This document shows positions 16,948 to 24,707 of a DNA stretch of 64,000 bases, piece by piece (position 1 is the first letter of the stretch; each line of letters starts with the position of its first letter). The DNA is from Frondihabitans australicus (GTDB lineage Bacteria > Actinomycetota > Actinomycetes > Actinomycetales > Microbacteriaceae). Where the stretch lies: positions 2,852,001 to 2,916,000 of the forward strand of contig NZ_RBKS01000001.1 of the NCBI RefSeq assembly GCF_003634555.1. Reading direction: 5' to 3'. The notes beneath the pieces were generated by a model. It made no database searches, had not been told where the DNA came from, and saw only the letters and a program-made list of their open reading frames with translations. Made by a program: the position numbers and the translations under genes.

Positions 16948-17003
16948 GAGTGGCAAGAAACTGTTGATCGGGGCGGCCGAGCATCAGCAGTTTCGTGACA
17001 CTC
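16948..17003. repeat. Dispersed inverted repeat, family 1, copy 4 (diverged)
   Basis: GAGTGGCAAGAAACTGTTGATC and the imperfect partner GCATCAGCAGTTTCGTGACACTC. Arms still pair over about 20 positions with mismatches. Lies in the 117-bp spacer between two same-strand genes. Confidence 0.7.
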
Positions 17004-17037
17004 GGGGGGAGGGGCAGGGGCGGGGCGGGCGGCCCGG

Positions 17038-17595
17038 CTAGATGAGGGCGCCGACGGAGGCCAGCGCGGTGCGGAGCAGGGCCCCACGGCCGCCCTCCAT
17101 CTCGGCGGCGACCTCCGGGCTCGCCGCGACCAGCGGGCTCATCCAGGTGATCTCGAGGGCGTCCTGGCGCGGGTCGCAGGTCCCGGTGACGGGCACGACG
17201 TACGCCAGCGACACCGCGTGCTGGCGTTCGTCGGTGTAGACCGAGGCCCCGGGGAACGGGAAGTACTCGGCCACCGAGAACGGCACCGGCGACGGCGGCA
17301 GCTGCGGGAAGGCCATCGGCCCGAGGTCCTTCTCGAGGTGGCGGAACAGCGCCGTCCGCAGGGATTCGCCGTACATGACGCGACCCGAGACCAGCATCCT
17401 GGTCATCGTCCCCTCGCTGTCGGCGCGCAGCAGCACGCCGACCTCGGTGACGACGCCCTCGCCGTTCACTCGCACGGGCACGGCCTCGACGTAGAGGATC
17501 GGCAGCCGCTGCCGGATCTCGAACAGCTCCTCCTCCGAGAGCCACGAGGTGTTGGGGTCGCCCGAGTCGGGGTCGGGGGTGCGCACAGAGCTCAT
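17038..17595 (-). CDS. DUF4916 (NUDIX-like) protein
   Basis: 185 aa. The sequence begins with a disordered acidic segment, then WLSEEELFEIRQRLPILYVEAVPVRV and the long middle region LGPMAFPQLPPSPVPFSVAEYFP typical of DUF4916, a NUDIX-related family of actinobacteria. A canonical NUDIX box is not obvious (only a loose SLRTALFRHLEKDLG), so hydrolase activity is uncertain. The start codon lies 6 nt after a TAAGAA(T) hexamer on the minus strand. Confidence 0.8.
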   Translation of the reverse strand: MSSVRTPDPDSGDPNTSWLSEEELFEIRQRLPILYVEAVPVRVNGEGVVTEVGVLLRADSEGTMTRMLVSGRVMYGESLRTALFRHLEKDLGPMAFPQLPPSPVPFSVAEYFPFPGASVYTDERQHAVSLAYVVPVTGTCDPRQDALEITWMSPLVAASPEVAAEMEGGRGALLRTALASVGALI

Positions 17596-17712
17596 GCCCC
17601 ATTCTTACCTGGCCGACGTTTCATTCGTGAGACAACGCGGCGCGGCGGTCGACGCGGGGGCGCAGGAGCACGCGGCACACTCCCCCGGCGCACGCCCCTC
17701 CGCTCCGATCGA

Positions 17713-17724
17713 TACGCTCGACCC
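17713..17724 (+). promoter_or_regulatory. Leaderless -10 element of the esterase gene
   Basis: TACGCT (17713-17718) is followed by exactly 6 nt and ATG 17725. No Shine-Dalgarno lies between. Confidence 0.6.
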
Positions 17725-18360
17725 ATGGTGTCGATCGACTCGTCCGTCATCCGCTGGTCCGCTCCGGAGGAGGAACGCGCGGGCAAGCCCCTCGTCCTCC
17801 TGCTGCACGGGGTCGGATCGCACGAGGGCGACCTCATCGGCCTCGCGCCGTACCTCGCGCCCGAGTTCGTCTACGCGTCGCTGCGGGCTCCCCTCGAGTA
17901 CGGCGGCGGCTACTCGTGGTACCCGCTCTCGACTCCGGGCGCACCCGACTACGCCGGCGTCGACGAAGCGGCCGACGCCGTGCTCGACTTCGTCGACTCG
18001 CTGGCCGGTCAGCACCCGACCGTCGGCCTGCTGGGCTTCTCGCAGGGCGGCTCGCTGTCGCTGCAGCTGCTGCGCAAGCGCCCGACGGCGTTCGAGTTCG
18101 CCGTGGTCCTCGCCGGGTTCGTCGTGCCGGGCGCCCCCGCCGACGTCGACGAGCAGGTCGCCGCAGCGAAGCCGCCCGTGTTCTACGGGCACGGCGACGC
18201 CGACCAGGTGATCCCGGCCGAGGCGGTCGCGCGCACCAGCGAGTGGCTCGCCGAGCACACGGCGGTCGACGACAGCGTGTATCCGGGGCTGACCCACGGC
18301 GTCGCGCAGGAGGAGATCGACGACGTCAACGGGTTCCTCGCGCGGGTGCACCCGGCGTAG
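17725..18360 (+). CDS. Phospholipase/carboxylesterase-family alpha/beta hydrolase
   Basis: 211 aa from ATG 17725. Oxyanion-hole strand LLLHGVGSHEGDL (about residues 27-40), nucleophile elbow GFSQGGS (about 103-109), then the acid in GHGDADQVIP (about 160) and the catalytic His in LTHGVAQEE (about 190). This is the Abhydrolase_2 group (YpfH/EstB-like), cytosolic enzymes for short esters or thioesters. The upstream in-frame extension is not needed because the -10 hexamer sits directly before this ATG. Confidence 0.9.
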   Translation: MVSIDSSVIRWSAPEEERAGKPLVLLLHGVGSHEGDLIGLAPYLAPEFVYASLRAPLEYGGGYSWYPLSTPGAPDYAGVDEAADAVLDFVDSLAGQHPTVGLLGFSQGGSLSLQLLRKRPTAFEFAVVLAGFVVPGAPADVDEQVAAAKPPVFYGHGDADQVIPAEAVARTSEWLAEHTAVDDSVYPGLTHGVAQEEIDDVNGFLARVHPA

Positions 18361-18364
18361 CGGC

Positions 18365-18412
18365 CGGCAGCGCAGCCAGCCGGGGCAGCGGTCGGCAGCG
18401 CAGCCAGCCGGG
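18365..18412. repeat. Direct repeat of a 20-bp unit upstream of the SIMPL gene
   Basis: CGGCAGCGCAGCCAGCCGGG occurs exactly twice (18365-18384 and 18393-18412), 8 bp apart, ending one base before the -10 TAGCCT (18413-18418) of the next gene. It may be a duplicated activator or repressor site. Confidence 0.75.
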
Positions 18413-18424
18413 TAGCCTCGCGGC

Positions 18425-19066
18425 ATGACGACCTTCGTGGTGCACGGCCAGGCGACCCTGTCGCATCCTGCGCAGATCGCGACGCTCACCGTCACGGTCG
18501 TGGCGAGGGGCGACGACCGCGCCGAGCTCGCCTCGCTCGTCTCGGAGGATCACGCGTTGCTCCTGGCGCAGCTCGACGCGCTGGGCGACGCCGCGCCCGA
18601 ACGGTCGTCGGGCGGGCTCGTCACCGACACCTACTACGACTATCCGGGCGACGGGCAGTCGATCCTGCGGTCTCGGGCTCGCGTCAGCACCGTGCTCGTC
18701 TTCACCGACTTCGCGCTGCTCGGCCGTCTCGCCGGCGACTGGGCGAGCGAGCCGCTGTTCGAGCTCGACGGGCTCTCGTGGACGCTCTCCGACGAGACGT
18801 CGCACGCGCTGATCCGGCGGGCGCGGGTCGACGCCGTGAACGACGCCGTCGGGCGCGCGGCCGAGTACGCCGCAGCCCTCGGGGCCGGGTCGCCGACGCT
18901 CGAACGGCTCTACGAAGACGGCCTGCGGCCGAGCGGCGGAGGCGGCGGCGGCTTCGCGAAGGCCATGATGATGGACGTCGGAGGTGCGGGAGGGTCGGGA
19001 GCGTTCGACCTCGCCCCGCCCGCCATCGAGGTCTCGGTCGAGATCAGCGCCGACTTCGTGGCGTAG
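18425..19066 (+). CDS. SIMPL (DUF541) domain protein
   Basis: 213 aa. VVHGQATLSHPAQIATLTVTVVARGDDRAE at the N-terminus is the first strand pair of SIMPL proteins, and SWTLSDETSHALIRRARVDAVNDAVGRAAEYAAALG is the conserved helix. No signal peptide is visible, so unlike many relatives it appears cytosolic. A glycine-rich insert (SGGGGGGFAKAMMMDVGG) precedes the last strand. The family is linked to oxidative-stress and signalling partners but has no enzymatic role. Leaderless: TAGCCT 6 nt before ATG. Confidence 0.85.
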   Translation: MTTFVVHGQATLSHPAQIATLTVTVVARGDDRAELASLVSEDHALLLAQLDALGDAAPERSSGGLVTDTYYDYPGDGQSILRSRARVSTVLVFTDFALLGRLAGDWASEPLFELDGLSWTLSDETSHALIRRARVDAVNDAVGRAAEYAAALGAGSPTLERLYEDGLRPSGGGGGGFAKAMMMDVGGAGGSGAFDLAPPAIEVSVEISADFVA

Positions 19067-19116
19067 TCGGGCCGACTCCTGTGCGGCCTCGCGGCGGCCC
19101 GGTGTTGGATGTCGGC

Positions 19117-20040
19117 ATGGCGCAGAAGTGGATCGCAGAATCGTTCGGCTCGCTCGACGGGCTCCGCGAAGTGGAGGTCGACGTGCCCGAGCCGGGGCCG
19201 CAGGAGGTCGTCATCGACGTCCGTGCCGTGGGCATGAACCCCGCCGACGTGAAGGGCGTGCTCTTCGGGCAGGATCCCACGCAGCTCCCGGCGTCGATCG
19301 GCTTCGAGGTCGCCGGGGTGGTCAGTGCGACGGGGCCCGACAGCGACCTCGCCGTCGGCGACGAGGTGCTCGCTTTTCGACTGAAGGGGGCCTACGCGAC
19401 GCAGGTCGTGGCTCCTGATGCCGATGTGTTCGCGAAGCCCGCGAACCTGGACTGGGCCGAAGCGGCGAACCTGCTGCTCGCGGGAGCCACCGCCGCCGAC
19501 ATGCTGAACGCCGCCGAGGCGACCGAGGGGGAGACCATCCTCGTGCACGGCGCATCCGGTGCGGTCGGGGTGAGCGTGCTGCAGCAGGCGCGGCGAGTCG
19601 GCGTGAAGGTGATCGGCACGGCAAGCGAGCAGAACTTCGGGGTCGTCGAGCAGTTCGGCGGCACCGCGGTCGTCTACGGACCGGGCCTCGAGGAGCGCGT
19701 GCGCTCGCTCGCCCCGAACGGCATCGTCGCGGCGCTCGACTGCGTCGGCACCGACGAGGCGATCGACGTGTCGCTCGCCCTCGTCGAGTCGCCGTCGCGA
19801 CTCATCAGCATCGCCGGGTTCGCGCGCGCCGGGCAGGACGGCTTCGTCACCCTCGGCGGGTCGTCGCCCGAGAGCGCCGCGTTCCGCGACGGGATCCGGC
19901 AGCACCTCGTCGACCTCGCCGCCGCCGGCGACCTCGTGGTGCCCGTGGCGCGGACGTTCCCGTTCGCGGCGGCGCCCGAGGCCCTCGAGCTGCTGTCGTC
20001 GGGGCACCCGGGCGGCAAGCTCGCCCTCGTCGTCGAGTAG
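19117..20040 (+). CDS. NADP-dependent quinone oxidoreductase-like protein
   Basis: 307 aa from ATG 19117 (MAQKWIAESFG). GroES-like N-terminus with PGPQEVVIDVRAVGMNPADVKG, and Rossmann motif HGASGAVGVSVLQQARRVG at about residue 145-163. No zinc ligands. Belongs to the zeta-crystallin/quinone reductase branch and is paralogous to the gene at 12266. It lies 50 bp after the SIMPL gene; a separate promoter is not obvious. Confidence 0.88.
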   Translation: MAQKWIAESFGSLDGLREVEVDVPEPGPQEVVIDVRAVGMNPADVKGVLFGQDPTQLPASIGFEVAGVVSATGPDSDLAVGDEVLAFRLKGAYATQVVAPDADVFAKPANLDWAEAANLLLAGATAADMLNAAEATEGETILVHGASGAVGVSVLQQARRVGVKVIGTASEQNFGVVEQFGGTAVVYGPGLEERVRSLAPNGIVAALDCVGTDEAIDVSLALVESPSRLISIAGFARAGQDGFVTLGGSSPESAAFRDGIRQHLVDLAAAGDLVVPVARTFPFAAAPEALELLSSGHPGGKLALVVE

Positions 20041-20069
20041 CGCGCTCGCGCACCCATCCCGGGGCCCTT

Positions 20070-20209
20070 GTCGCGAATTCGCGACCGGTCCCGGCCGATC
20101 CTGCGTCCGCTCCGCCCTCGTCGCGAATTCGCGACCGATCCCGGCGTCGCTCCGCGCCACTCCTGCAACGGGTGGGGCGACGGGGCCGTTTCTGTCGCGA
20201 ATTGCGGCA
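20070..20209. repeat. Cluster of GTCGCGAATTCGCGAC palindromes (decayed family 2)
   Basis: The 16-bp perfect palindrome GTCGCGAATTCGCGAC occurs at 20070-20085 and 20120-20135, each followed by CG(G/A)TCCCGGC, so the unit is directly repeated with a 50-bp period. A third half, TGTCGCGAATTGCGGCA, is at 20193-20209. The arms match the TGCCGCATTTCGCGAC repeats at 21556 and 37012. The 212-bp convergent spacer contains no gene. Confidence 0.75.
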
Positions 20210-20252
20210 CCGGCCGGGCGGGGGCGCGGGACGGGGGGCCGGGGCGACGCGG

Positions 20253-21065
20253 TTACGGCCCCGCGACGAACGAGTCGAGCACGGCGAACGTCGCCGCGGG
20301 CTGCTCGAGGTGCGGCAGGTGCCCGGCGTCGGCGATGAGTTCGAAGCGGGCGCCCGGGATCGCCGCAGCGTACGCCCGCCCGTAGTCGGGCGTGAACGAG
20401 CCGTCGCTGTCGCCCCACACCGTGAGCGCCGGAATCGTCAGTGCGCCGAGCCGCCCGAGAAGCGTTGGGTCGTGCATGTACGGCTCGCCCGAGATCGCGA
20501 GCATGGCGGCGACGTTCGCGCGCTGCGCCGCGACCTGCGCCTCGGGCAGGGTCGCCGGGTCGACGAAGAAGCGATCGGCGTCGTGCCAGTTCAGCTCGGC
20601 GAACGCGCGGGGGGACAGCCCAGTGATGTCGGCGAACTCGTAGCCGTCGGGCAGGATTCCGGCGGCGTCGATCAGAGCGATCGCGCCGACGCGACCCGTC
20701 GGCTCCTGCGCCCCGGCCTGTGACCGCGCGGCCGACTGCAGCGCCATCTCGGCCGCGACCCAGCCGCCCATCGACGAGCCGATCACGAGCACGTCGGTGA
20801 GCTCGAGGTCGGCGAGCAGCCGCAGGTAGACGGCGGCCAGATCGGCGACGGTGGTGAGGCCGTCGGGGCGGGTCGTGCCGTTCCAGCCCGGGTGTGTGGG
20901 CAGCAGGATCCGGTGCGTCCCGTTCAGGTGCGCACCGATGCTCTGCACGGTGGCGGGCCCGCCGCCGCCGTGCAGCACCAGCACCGCGGGGCCGCTGCCG
21001 GAGTCGTCGAACGGGATCTCCACGTTGAACGCGGGAAGCTGGACTGTGCGTGTCGTCTCGGTCAT
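20253..21065 (-). CDS. Alpha/beta-fold hydrolase, divergent from MarR regulator
   Basis: 270 aa from ATG 21065 (MTETTRTVQLP). HGGGGP oxyanion-hole motif (about residue 34), nucleophile elbow GSSMGGW (about 97-103), an acid near WGDSDGSF, and a catalytic His in DAGHLPHLEQP near the C-terminus. Substrate unknown. TACTCT on the minus strand ends 6 nt before the ATG. Sharing a 52-bp intergenic region with a MarR gene suggests it is the regulator's target, perhaps a detoxifying esterase (inference). Confidence 0.88.
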   Translation of the reverse strand: MTETTRTVQLPAFNVEIPFDDSGSGPAVLVLHGGGGPATVQSIGAHLNGTHRILLPTHPGWNGTTRPDGLTTVADLAAVYLRLLADLELTDVLVIGSSMGGWVAAEMALQSAARSQAGAQEPTGRVGAIALIDAAGILPDGYEFADITGLSPRAFAELNWHDADRFFVDPATLPEAQVAAQRANVAAMLAISGEPYMHDPTLLGRLGALTIPALTVWGDSDGSFTPDYGRAYAAAIPGARFELIADAGHLPHLEQPAATFAVLDSFVAGP

Positions 21066-21071
21066 GACATC

Positions 21072-21117
21072 AGAGTAAATCAACGTGTTGATATAAACAA
21101 GTTGCTAGGCTGACCTC
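21072..21117. promoter_or_regulatory. Divergent leaderless promoters with MarR operator
   Basis: Between the two start codons lie TACTCT (minus strand, 21072-21077) and TAGGCT (plus strand, 21106-21111), each 6 nt from its start codon. Between them is ATCAAC-GT-GTTGAT (21079-21092), an inverted repeat with 6-bp arms typical of MarR sites, and a further half site CAAGTTG at 21098-21104. Binding would repress both genes. Confidence 0.75.
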
Positions 21118-21531
21118 ATGACGACGCACGTGAAGCTCGAGGCCCTCGGCCGCGCCGTGAAGCAGGCCCAGTGGCGGCACCACCGCGCGATGGAGTCGCG
21201 GCTCACCCGCATCGGCACGACGCTCGTGCAGTGGGACAGCCTCCGCGCCATCTCCGAGCGGCCAGGCGCCTCGGCGCACGAGCTGGCGAACGCCACCTTC
21301 ATGAGCGACCAGGCCTTCGGCACGCTCTCGAAGCGGCTTCTGGCGCAGGATCTGATCGTCCGCGCGCCAGGGGCCGGCCGTCGCGTCGAACACCGCCTCA
21401 CGAGAGCCGGCGAGAAGGTGCTGCGCGAGGGGTCCGAGATCGCCGAGGCGTACTTCCTCGAGACCTTCGCCGACCTCGACGACGACGAGCGCGACACGCT
21501 CTACGACCTACTGAACCGCATCGGTCGCTGA
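21118..21531 (+). CDS. MarR-family transcriptional regulator
   Basis: 137 aa. MarR winged helix with VQWDSLRAISERPGASAHELANATFMSDQAFGTLSKRLLAQDLIVRAPGAGRRVEHRLTRAG-type order (quoted in parts: the helix-turn-helix is about residues 53-75 and the wing follows). N- and C-terminal dimerisation helices are present. Most likely controls itself and the divergent hydrolase through the ATCAACGTGTTGAT operator. The inducing ligand is unknown. Confidence 0.9.
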   Translation: MTTHVKLEALGRAVKQAQWRHHRAMESRLTRIGTTLVQWDSLRAISERPGASAHELANATFMSDQAFGTLSKRLLAQDLIVRAPGAGRRVEHRLTRAGEKVLREGSEIAEAYFLETFADLDDDERDTLYDLLNRIGR

Positions 21532-21555
21532 CCCGCACTCCTTCCGCCATCGCCT

Positions 21556-21645
21556 TGCCGCATTTCGCGACCGCGCCCGCCGACGCGGCCCGCGGCGACG
21601 GTAACGCGTGCGGCGCTGGGGCGGATTAAGTCGCGAAATGCGGCA
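21556..21645. repeat. Inverted repeat, family 2, copy A
   Basis: TGCCGCATTTCGCGAC (21556-21571) and GTCGCGAAATGCGGCA (21630-21645) are a perfect 16-bp inverted repeat around a 58-bp GC-rich centre. It fills the spacer between convergent genes ending at 21531 and 21680. A second full copy is at 37012. Confidence 0.85.
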
Positions 21646-21679
21646 CGGAGCCGGACAGGCGCGGCAGCAGCGGCCGGGC

Positions 21680-22204
21680 TCAGACGACGGACGGCACCAG
21701 CCCGAGCGCGTCGACGATCTCGTCGACCTCCTGGTCGGGCGTGTGCCCTGAGTCGACGAGCAGGTGCCGCTCGTCGTCGCCGAGCGGCTCGAGCGTGGCC
21801 AGCTGCGACTCGAGCAGGCTCGCCGGCATGAAGTGACCCGGGCGCGACTCCATCCGGTGCCCGAGCACGTCAGCTGCGCCGACGAGGTGCACGAACACGA
21901 CGTCGGGGCCACGCAGCAGGTCGCGGTAGCTCCGCTTCAGCGCGGAACACGTGATGACGCCGGGCTGCCCCGACGAGGTGTGCGACGAGATCCAGTCCGC
22001 GACGACCCGCAGCCACGGCCAGCGGTCGGCGTCGTCGAGCGGGACGCCCGCAGCCATCTTCTCGACGTTGGCGGCGGGGTGCATCGCGTCGCCCTCGGCG
22101 AAGTCCCACCCGAGGCGCTCGGCCAGGAGCCGGGCGACGGTCGACTTGCCTGAGCCCGACACCCCCATCATCACGATCACGGGCTGCTGCGTCGGTGCGG
22201 TCAC
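21680..22204 (-). CDS. gntK: Gluconokinase
   Basis: 174 aa from GTG 22204, the normal size of the GntK/IdnK type. Walker A GVSGSGKST (about residue 14-22), then the substrate-binding run AEGDAMHPAANVEKMAAGVPLDDADRWPWL in shortened form (GDAMHP and DDADRWPWL) and the lid region with RPGHFMPASLLESQ. Phosphorylates gluconate to 6-phosphogluconate for the pentose phosphate pathway. CAGGAT lies 6 nt before GTG. Longer in-frame starts run through a tandem repeat and are rejected. No gluconate permease or GntR regulator is adjacent. Confidence 0.92.
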   Translation of the reverse strand: MTAPTQQPVIVMMGVSGSGKSTVARLLAERLGWDFAEGDAMHPAANVEKMAAGVPLDDADRWPWLRVVADWISSHTSSGQPGVITCSALKRSYRDLLRGPDVVFVHLVGAADVLGHRMESRPGHFMPASLLESQLATLEPLGDDERHLLVDSGHTPDQEVDEIVDALGLVPSVV

Positions 22205-22234
22205 CCGACCATCCTGCCGGACTCCCCCGCCAGC

Positions 22235-22308
22235 GCGCGACGCCTTTGCCATGTCATGCCGCGCGACGCCCCATGTCATGCCGCGCGACGCCTTTGCCAT
22301 GTCATGCC
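22235..22308. repeat. Three tandem copies of a 22-26 bp unit upstream of gntK
   Basis: Units at 22235-22260, 22261-22282 and 22283-22308. Each starts GCGCGACGCC and ends CCATGTCATGCC; the middle one lacks the TTTG between the halves. The array lies 31-104 bp upstream of the gntK start, where regulator sites are expected. It may equally be a simple slippage product. Confidence 0.8.
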
Positions 22309-22336
22309 GCCGCAGCGCGCCAGCTCAGGCCCGAGT

Positions 22337-23644
22337 TCACGCCGCCTCGACCCGCGCCCGCCTCCGCAGCGTGAGCCCGATCGCGGCGACGACGACGAAC
22401 GGGACGGGCGCGAGGTAGGCGACCACCCCGAATCCTGCGCTCGGCCCCTGCGCCTGATCGACCACGCCGCCGAGGAAGTTGCCGAGGGCCATCGCGCCCG
22501 CGATCGACGCCGAGATCCAGGCGAGTGCCTCGGTGAACACCGCCGGGTTCACCTCGTCGTGCACCACCCGGTTCGTCGAGATGGTCATCGGCGTGATGGT
22601 GGCCCCGGCGAGGACGCCGAGGGGGAACAGCCAGTACGGGTCGGGCGACTGGACGAGGAGGCTCCAGAAGATGCCGAAGACGGTCGCCGATCCGACGAGC
22701 AGGCGGTACGGCGCGATCCTGGCCGGCACCAGCCCCATGAGGAACCCGCCCGAGGTGCTGCCGATCGAGTAGGCGGTGAGCACGAGGCCGGCGATCTCGG
22801 CCTTGCCGATGCTCGTGGTCCAGGCCACGACCGTCACGTCGTTGATTCCGAAGGCGAGGCCCATCGCCGCGTTGGCGAGCAGCAGGGCCATCACGCGGCG
22901 GGAGCGCCAGGGGCGGAAGACGTGGCGGGCGGGGGCGGACCCGGGTGCGGCGGGGTCGCCGTGCTCCTGCGGCCCGGGGCGGAGGGCCGAGGGGACGGTC
23001 ACGTCGCCGCCGCGCCTCAGCCAGAGCGAGCCCACGACGCCCATGACGCCCGAGAGCACGAGGCCGGCCGCAGGATGCACGAGGCCGGCCACGAGGGCGG
23101 CGAGCGCCGGCCCGAACACCCAGACCAGCTCGTCGGCGATCGCCTCGATCGAGAACGCCACCTGCAGCGACGCACCGCGGCCGACGAGGTGAGGCCAGCG
23201 GGCGCGCATGAAGGCGCCGACGGGGGCGATGGTGCCGCCGACGAGCACCGACCCGACGCCGATGGCGGGCAGCGGCAGGTGGAGCGAGCCGAATACGATG
23301 AGCAGCGCGACCGCGATCGGATGGGCGATCGCGGCGATCAGCAGGGGTCCGCGCTGGCCGCGCCGGTCGGCGATGCGGCCGAAGACCGGGCTGACGACGG
23401 CCATGGCTCCGGTCGCGACGCCCGACGCGAATCCGGCGACGGCGTAGGAGCCGGTGGCCGCCTGCACGAAGAACAGCACGCTGAAGCCGACCAGGGCGAG
23501 CGGCGCCCGGCCGACGATGCCCGCGGTGAAGAGCGTGCGGCGCGACCGCACGCGGAAGAACGCCCGGTAGCCGCTCAGGCCTCCGGGCGTGTGCGCGCCG
23601 AGGGGATCGTCGTCTCCGGCTGCGAGGGGCGCGGCGCCCGTCAC
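22337..23644 (-). CDS. MFS transporter
   Basis: 435 aa from GTG 23644, overlapping the end of the aldo-keto reductase gene by 4 nt (GTGA). About twelve hydrophobic segments in two halves separated by a hydrophilic loop (about residues 190-235). The motif-A-like loop GRIADRRGQRGPLL lies between TM2 and TM3. Members of this group with loops like HDEVNPAVFTEALAW are putative drug or sugar-type exporters; the cargo is not deducible. Co-expressed with the upstream reductase. Confidence 0.88.
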   Translation of the reverse strand: MTGAAPLAAGDDDPLGAHTPGGLSGYRAFFRVRSRRTLFTAGIVGRAPLALVGFSVLFFVQAATGSYAVAGFASGVATGAMAVVSPVFGRIADRRGQRGPLLIAAIAHPIAVALLIVFGSLHLPLPAIGVGSVLVGGTIAPVGAFMRARWPHLVGRGASLQVAFSIEAIADELVWVFGPALAALVAGLVHPAAGLVLSGVMGVVGSLWLRRGGDVTVPSALRPGPQEHGDPAAPGSAPARHVFRPWRSRRVMALLLANAAMGLAFGINDVTVVAWTTSIGKAEIAGLVLTAYSIGSTSGGFLMGLVPARIAPYRLLVGSATVFGIFWSLLVQSPDPYWLFPLGVLAGATITPMTISTNRVVHDEVNPAVFTEALAWISASIAGAMALGNFLGGVVDQAQGPSAGFGVVAYLAPVPFVVVAAIGLTLRRRARVEAA

Positions 23645-24624
23645 CAGCGGGAGTGGATCACGGAGCGGAACTCGCGGTCGTAGAGGCGCTCGACGCGGTC
23701 GTGGAACTCGTCGCCGAGGTCGAAGACCGAGCCGGCCTCGGCGTTCGACCGGGCCTGGTCGACGTTGCGGGCGCCCGGGATCACGGTGCTGACACCGGGC
23801 TGCTCGACGATCCACTTCAGGGCCGCCTGCGACTCGGAGACGCCCTCCGGCACGAGCTTCGCGAAGTCGCGCGCGGCGCGCACCCCGGTCTCGAAGTCGA
23901 CGCCCGAGAAGGTCTCGCCCTGGTCGAAGGCCTCGCCGTGGCGGTTGAACGAGCGGTGGTCGTTCGGCGCGAACGTGGTCTCTTCCGTGTACCGACCGCT
24001 GAGCAGACCGCTGGCCAGGGGCACTCGGGCGATGATGCCGACGCCGGCCTCCTGCGCGGCGGGAAGCACCTCGTCGAGCGGCTTGAGGCGGAACGCGTTG
24101 AGGATGATCTGCACCGTCGCCAGGTTCGGCCGCGCTATGGCCGTGAGGGCCTGCGCGCAGGTCTCGACGCTGACGCCGTAGGCCGCGATCATCCGGCGCT
24201 CGACCAGCTCGTCGAGGGCGTCGTAGACCTCGTCGCTGGCGAAGACCGGCGTGGGCGGGCAGTGCAGCTGGACGAGGTCGAGCGTGTCTTGCCCGAGGTT
24301 GCGGCGCGAGCGGTCGACCCACGTGATGAAGTTCGCGCGGCTGTAGTTCGCGACCTCCTGCGGCTCGCGGCGACCCATCTTGGTGGCGACGGTCAGCGGG
24401 GCGTCTTCGTTGCTGCGGCGCCACCGACCGATGGTCTGCTCGCTCTTGCCGTCGCCGTAGACGTCGGCGGTGTCGAACAGGGTGACGCCGGCCTCCGCGC
24501 TCGCGTCGAGCACGGCGAACGCCTCGGTCTCGCTGACGTCGCCCCAGTCGGCCCCGAGCTGCCAGGTGCCGAGTCCGATGACCGACACGTCGAAAGGGGT
24601 CCGACCGAGACGTCGCTGTTCCAT
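23641..24624 (-). CDS. Aldo/keto reductase
   Basis: 327 aa from ATG 24624. Catalytic tetrad visible: Asp51 and Tyr56 in FDTADVYGDG, the Lys in TVATKMG and the His in LVQLHCPP. NADPH-binding C-terminal region with VIPGARN. Belongs to the AKR11-like/YqkF group acting on small carbonyls or sugars. TAGGCT sits 6 nt upstream on the minus strand (leaderless). First gene of a two-gene operon with the MFS transporter. Confidence 0.92.
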   Translation of the reverse strand: MEQRRLGRTPFDVSVIGLGTWQLGADWGDVSETEAFAVLDASAEAGVTLFDTADVYGDGKSEQTIGRWRRSNEDAPLTVATKMGRREPQEVANYSRANFITWVDRSRRNLGQDTLDLVQLHCPPTPVFASDEVYDALDELVERRMIAAYGVSVETCAQALTAIARPNLATVQIILNAFRLKPLDEVLPAAQEAGVGIIARVPLASGLLSGRYTEETTFAPNDHRSFNRHGEAFDQGETFSGVDFETGVRAARDFAKLVPEGVSESQAALKWIVEQPGVSTVIPGARNVDQARSNAEAGSVFDLGDEFHDRVERLYDREFRSVIHSRW

Positions 24625-24707
24625 GCCCACAGCCTAGGGCCGCGCACCGACCCCGTAAATCGTTTCAGAGCAGCCAGGGCGCAGGAGCCGGTGGTCGCCC
24701 GAGCGGG

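Noticed and set aside
20041-20252. Hidden gene in the palindrome-rich spacer
   Set aside because: No frame with start, usable length and codon bias; the bases are explained by repeats.
22204-22300. Longer gluconokinase start at 22300
   Set aside because: The extra residues are encoded by the triple repeat and lack family similarity.
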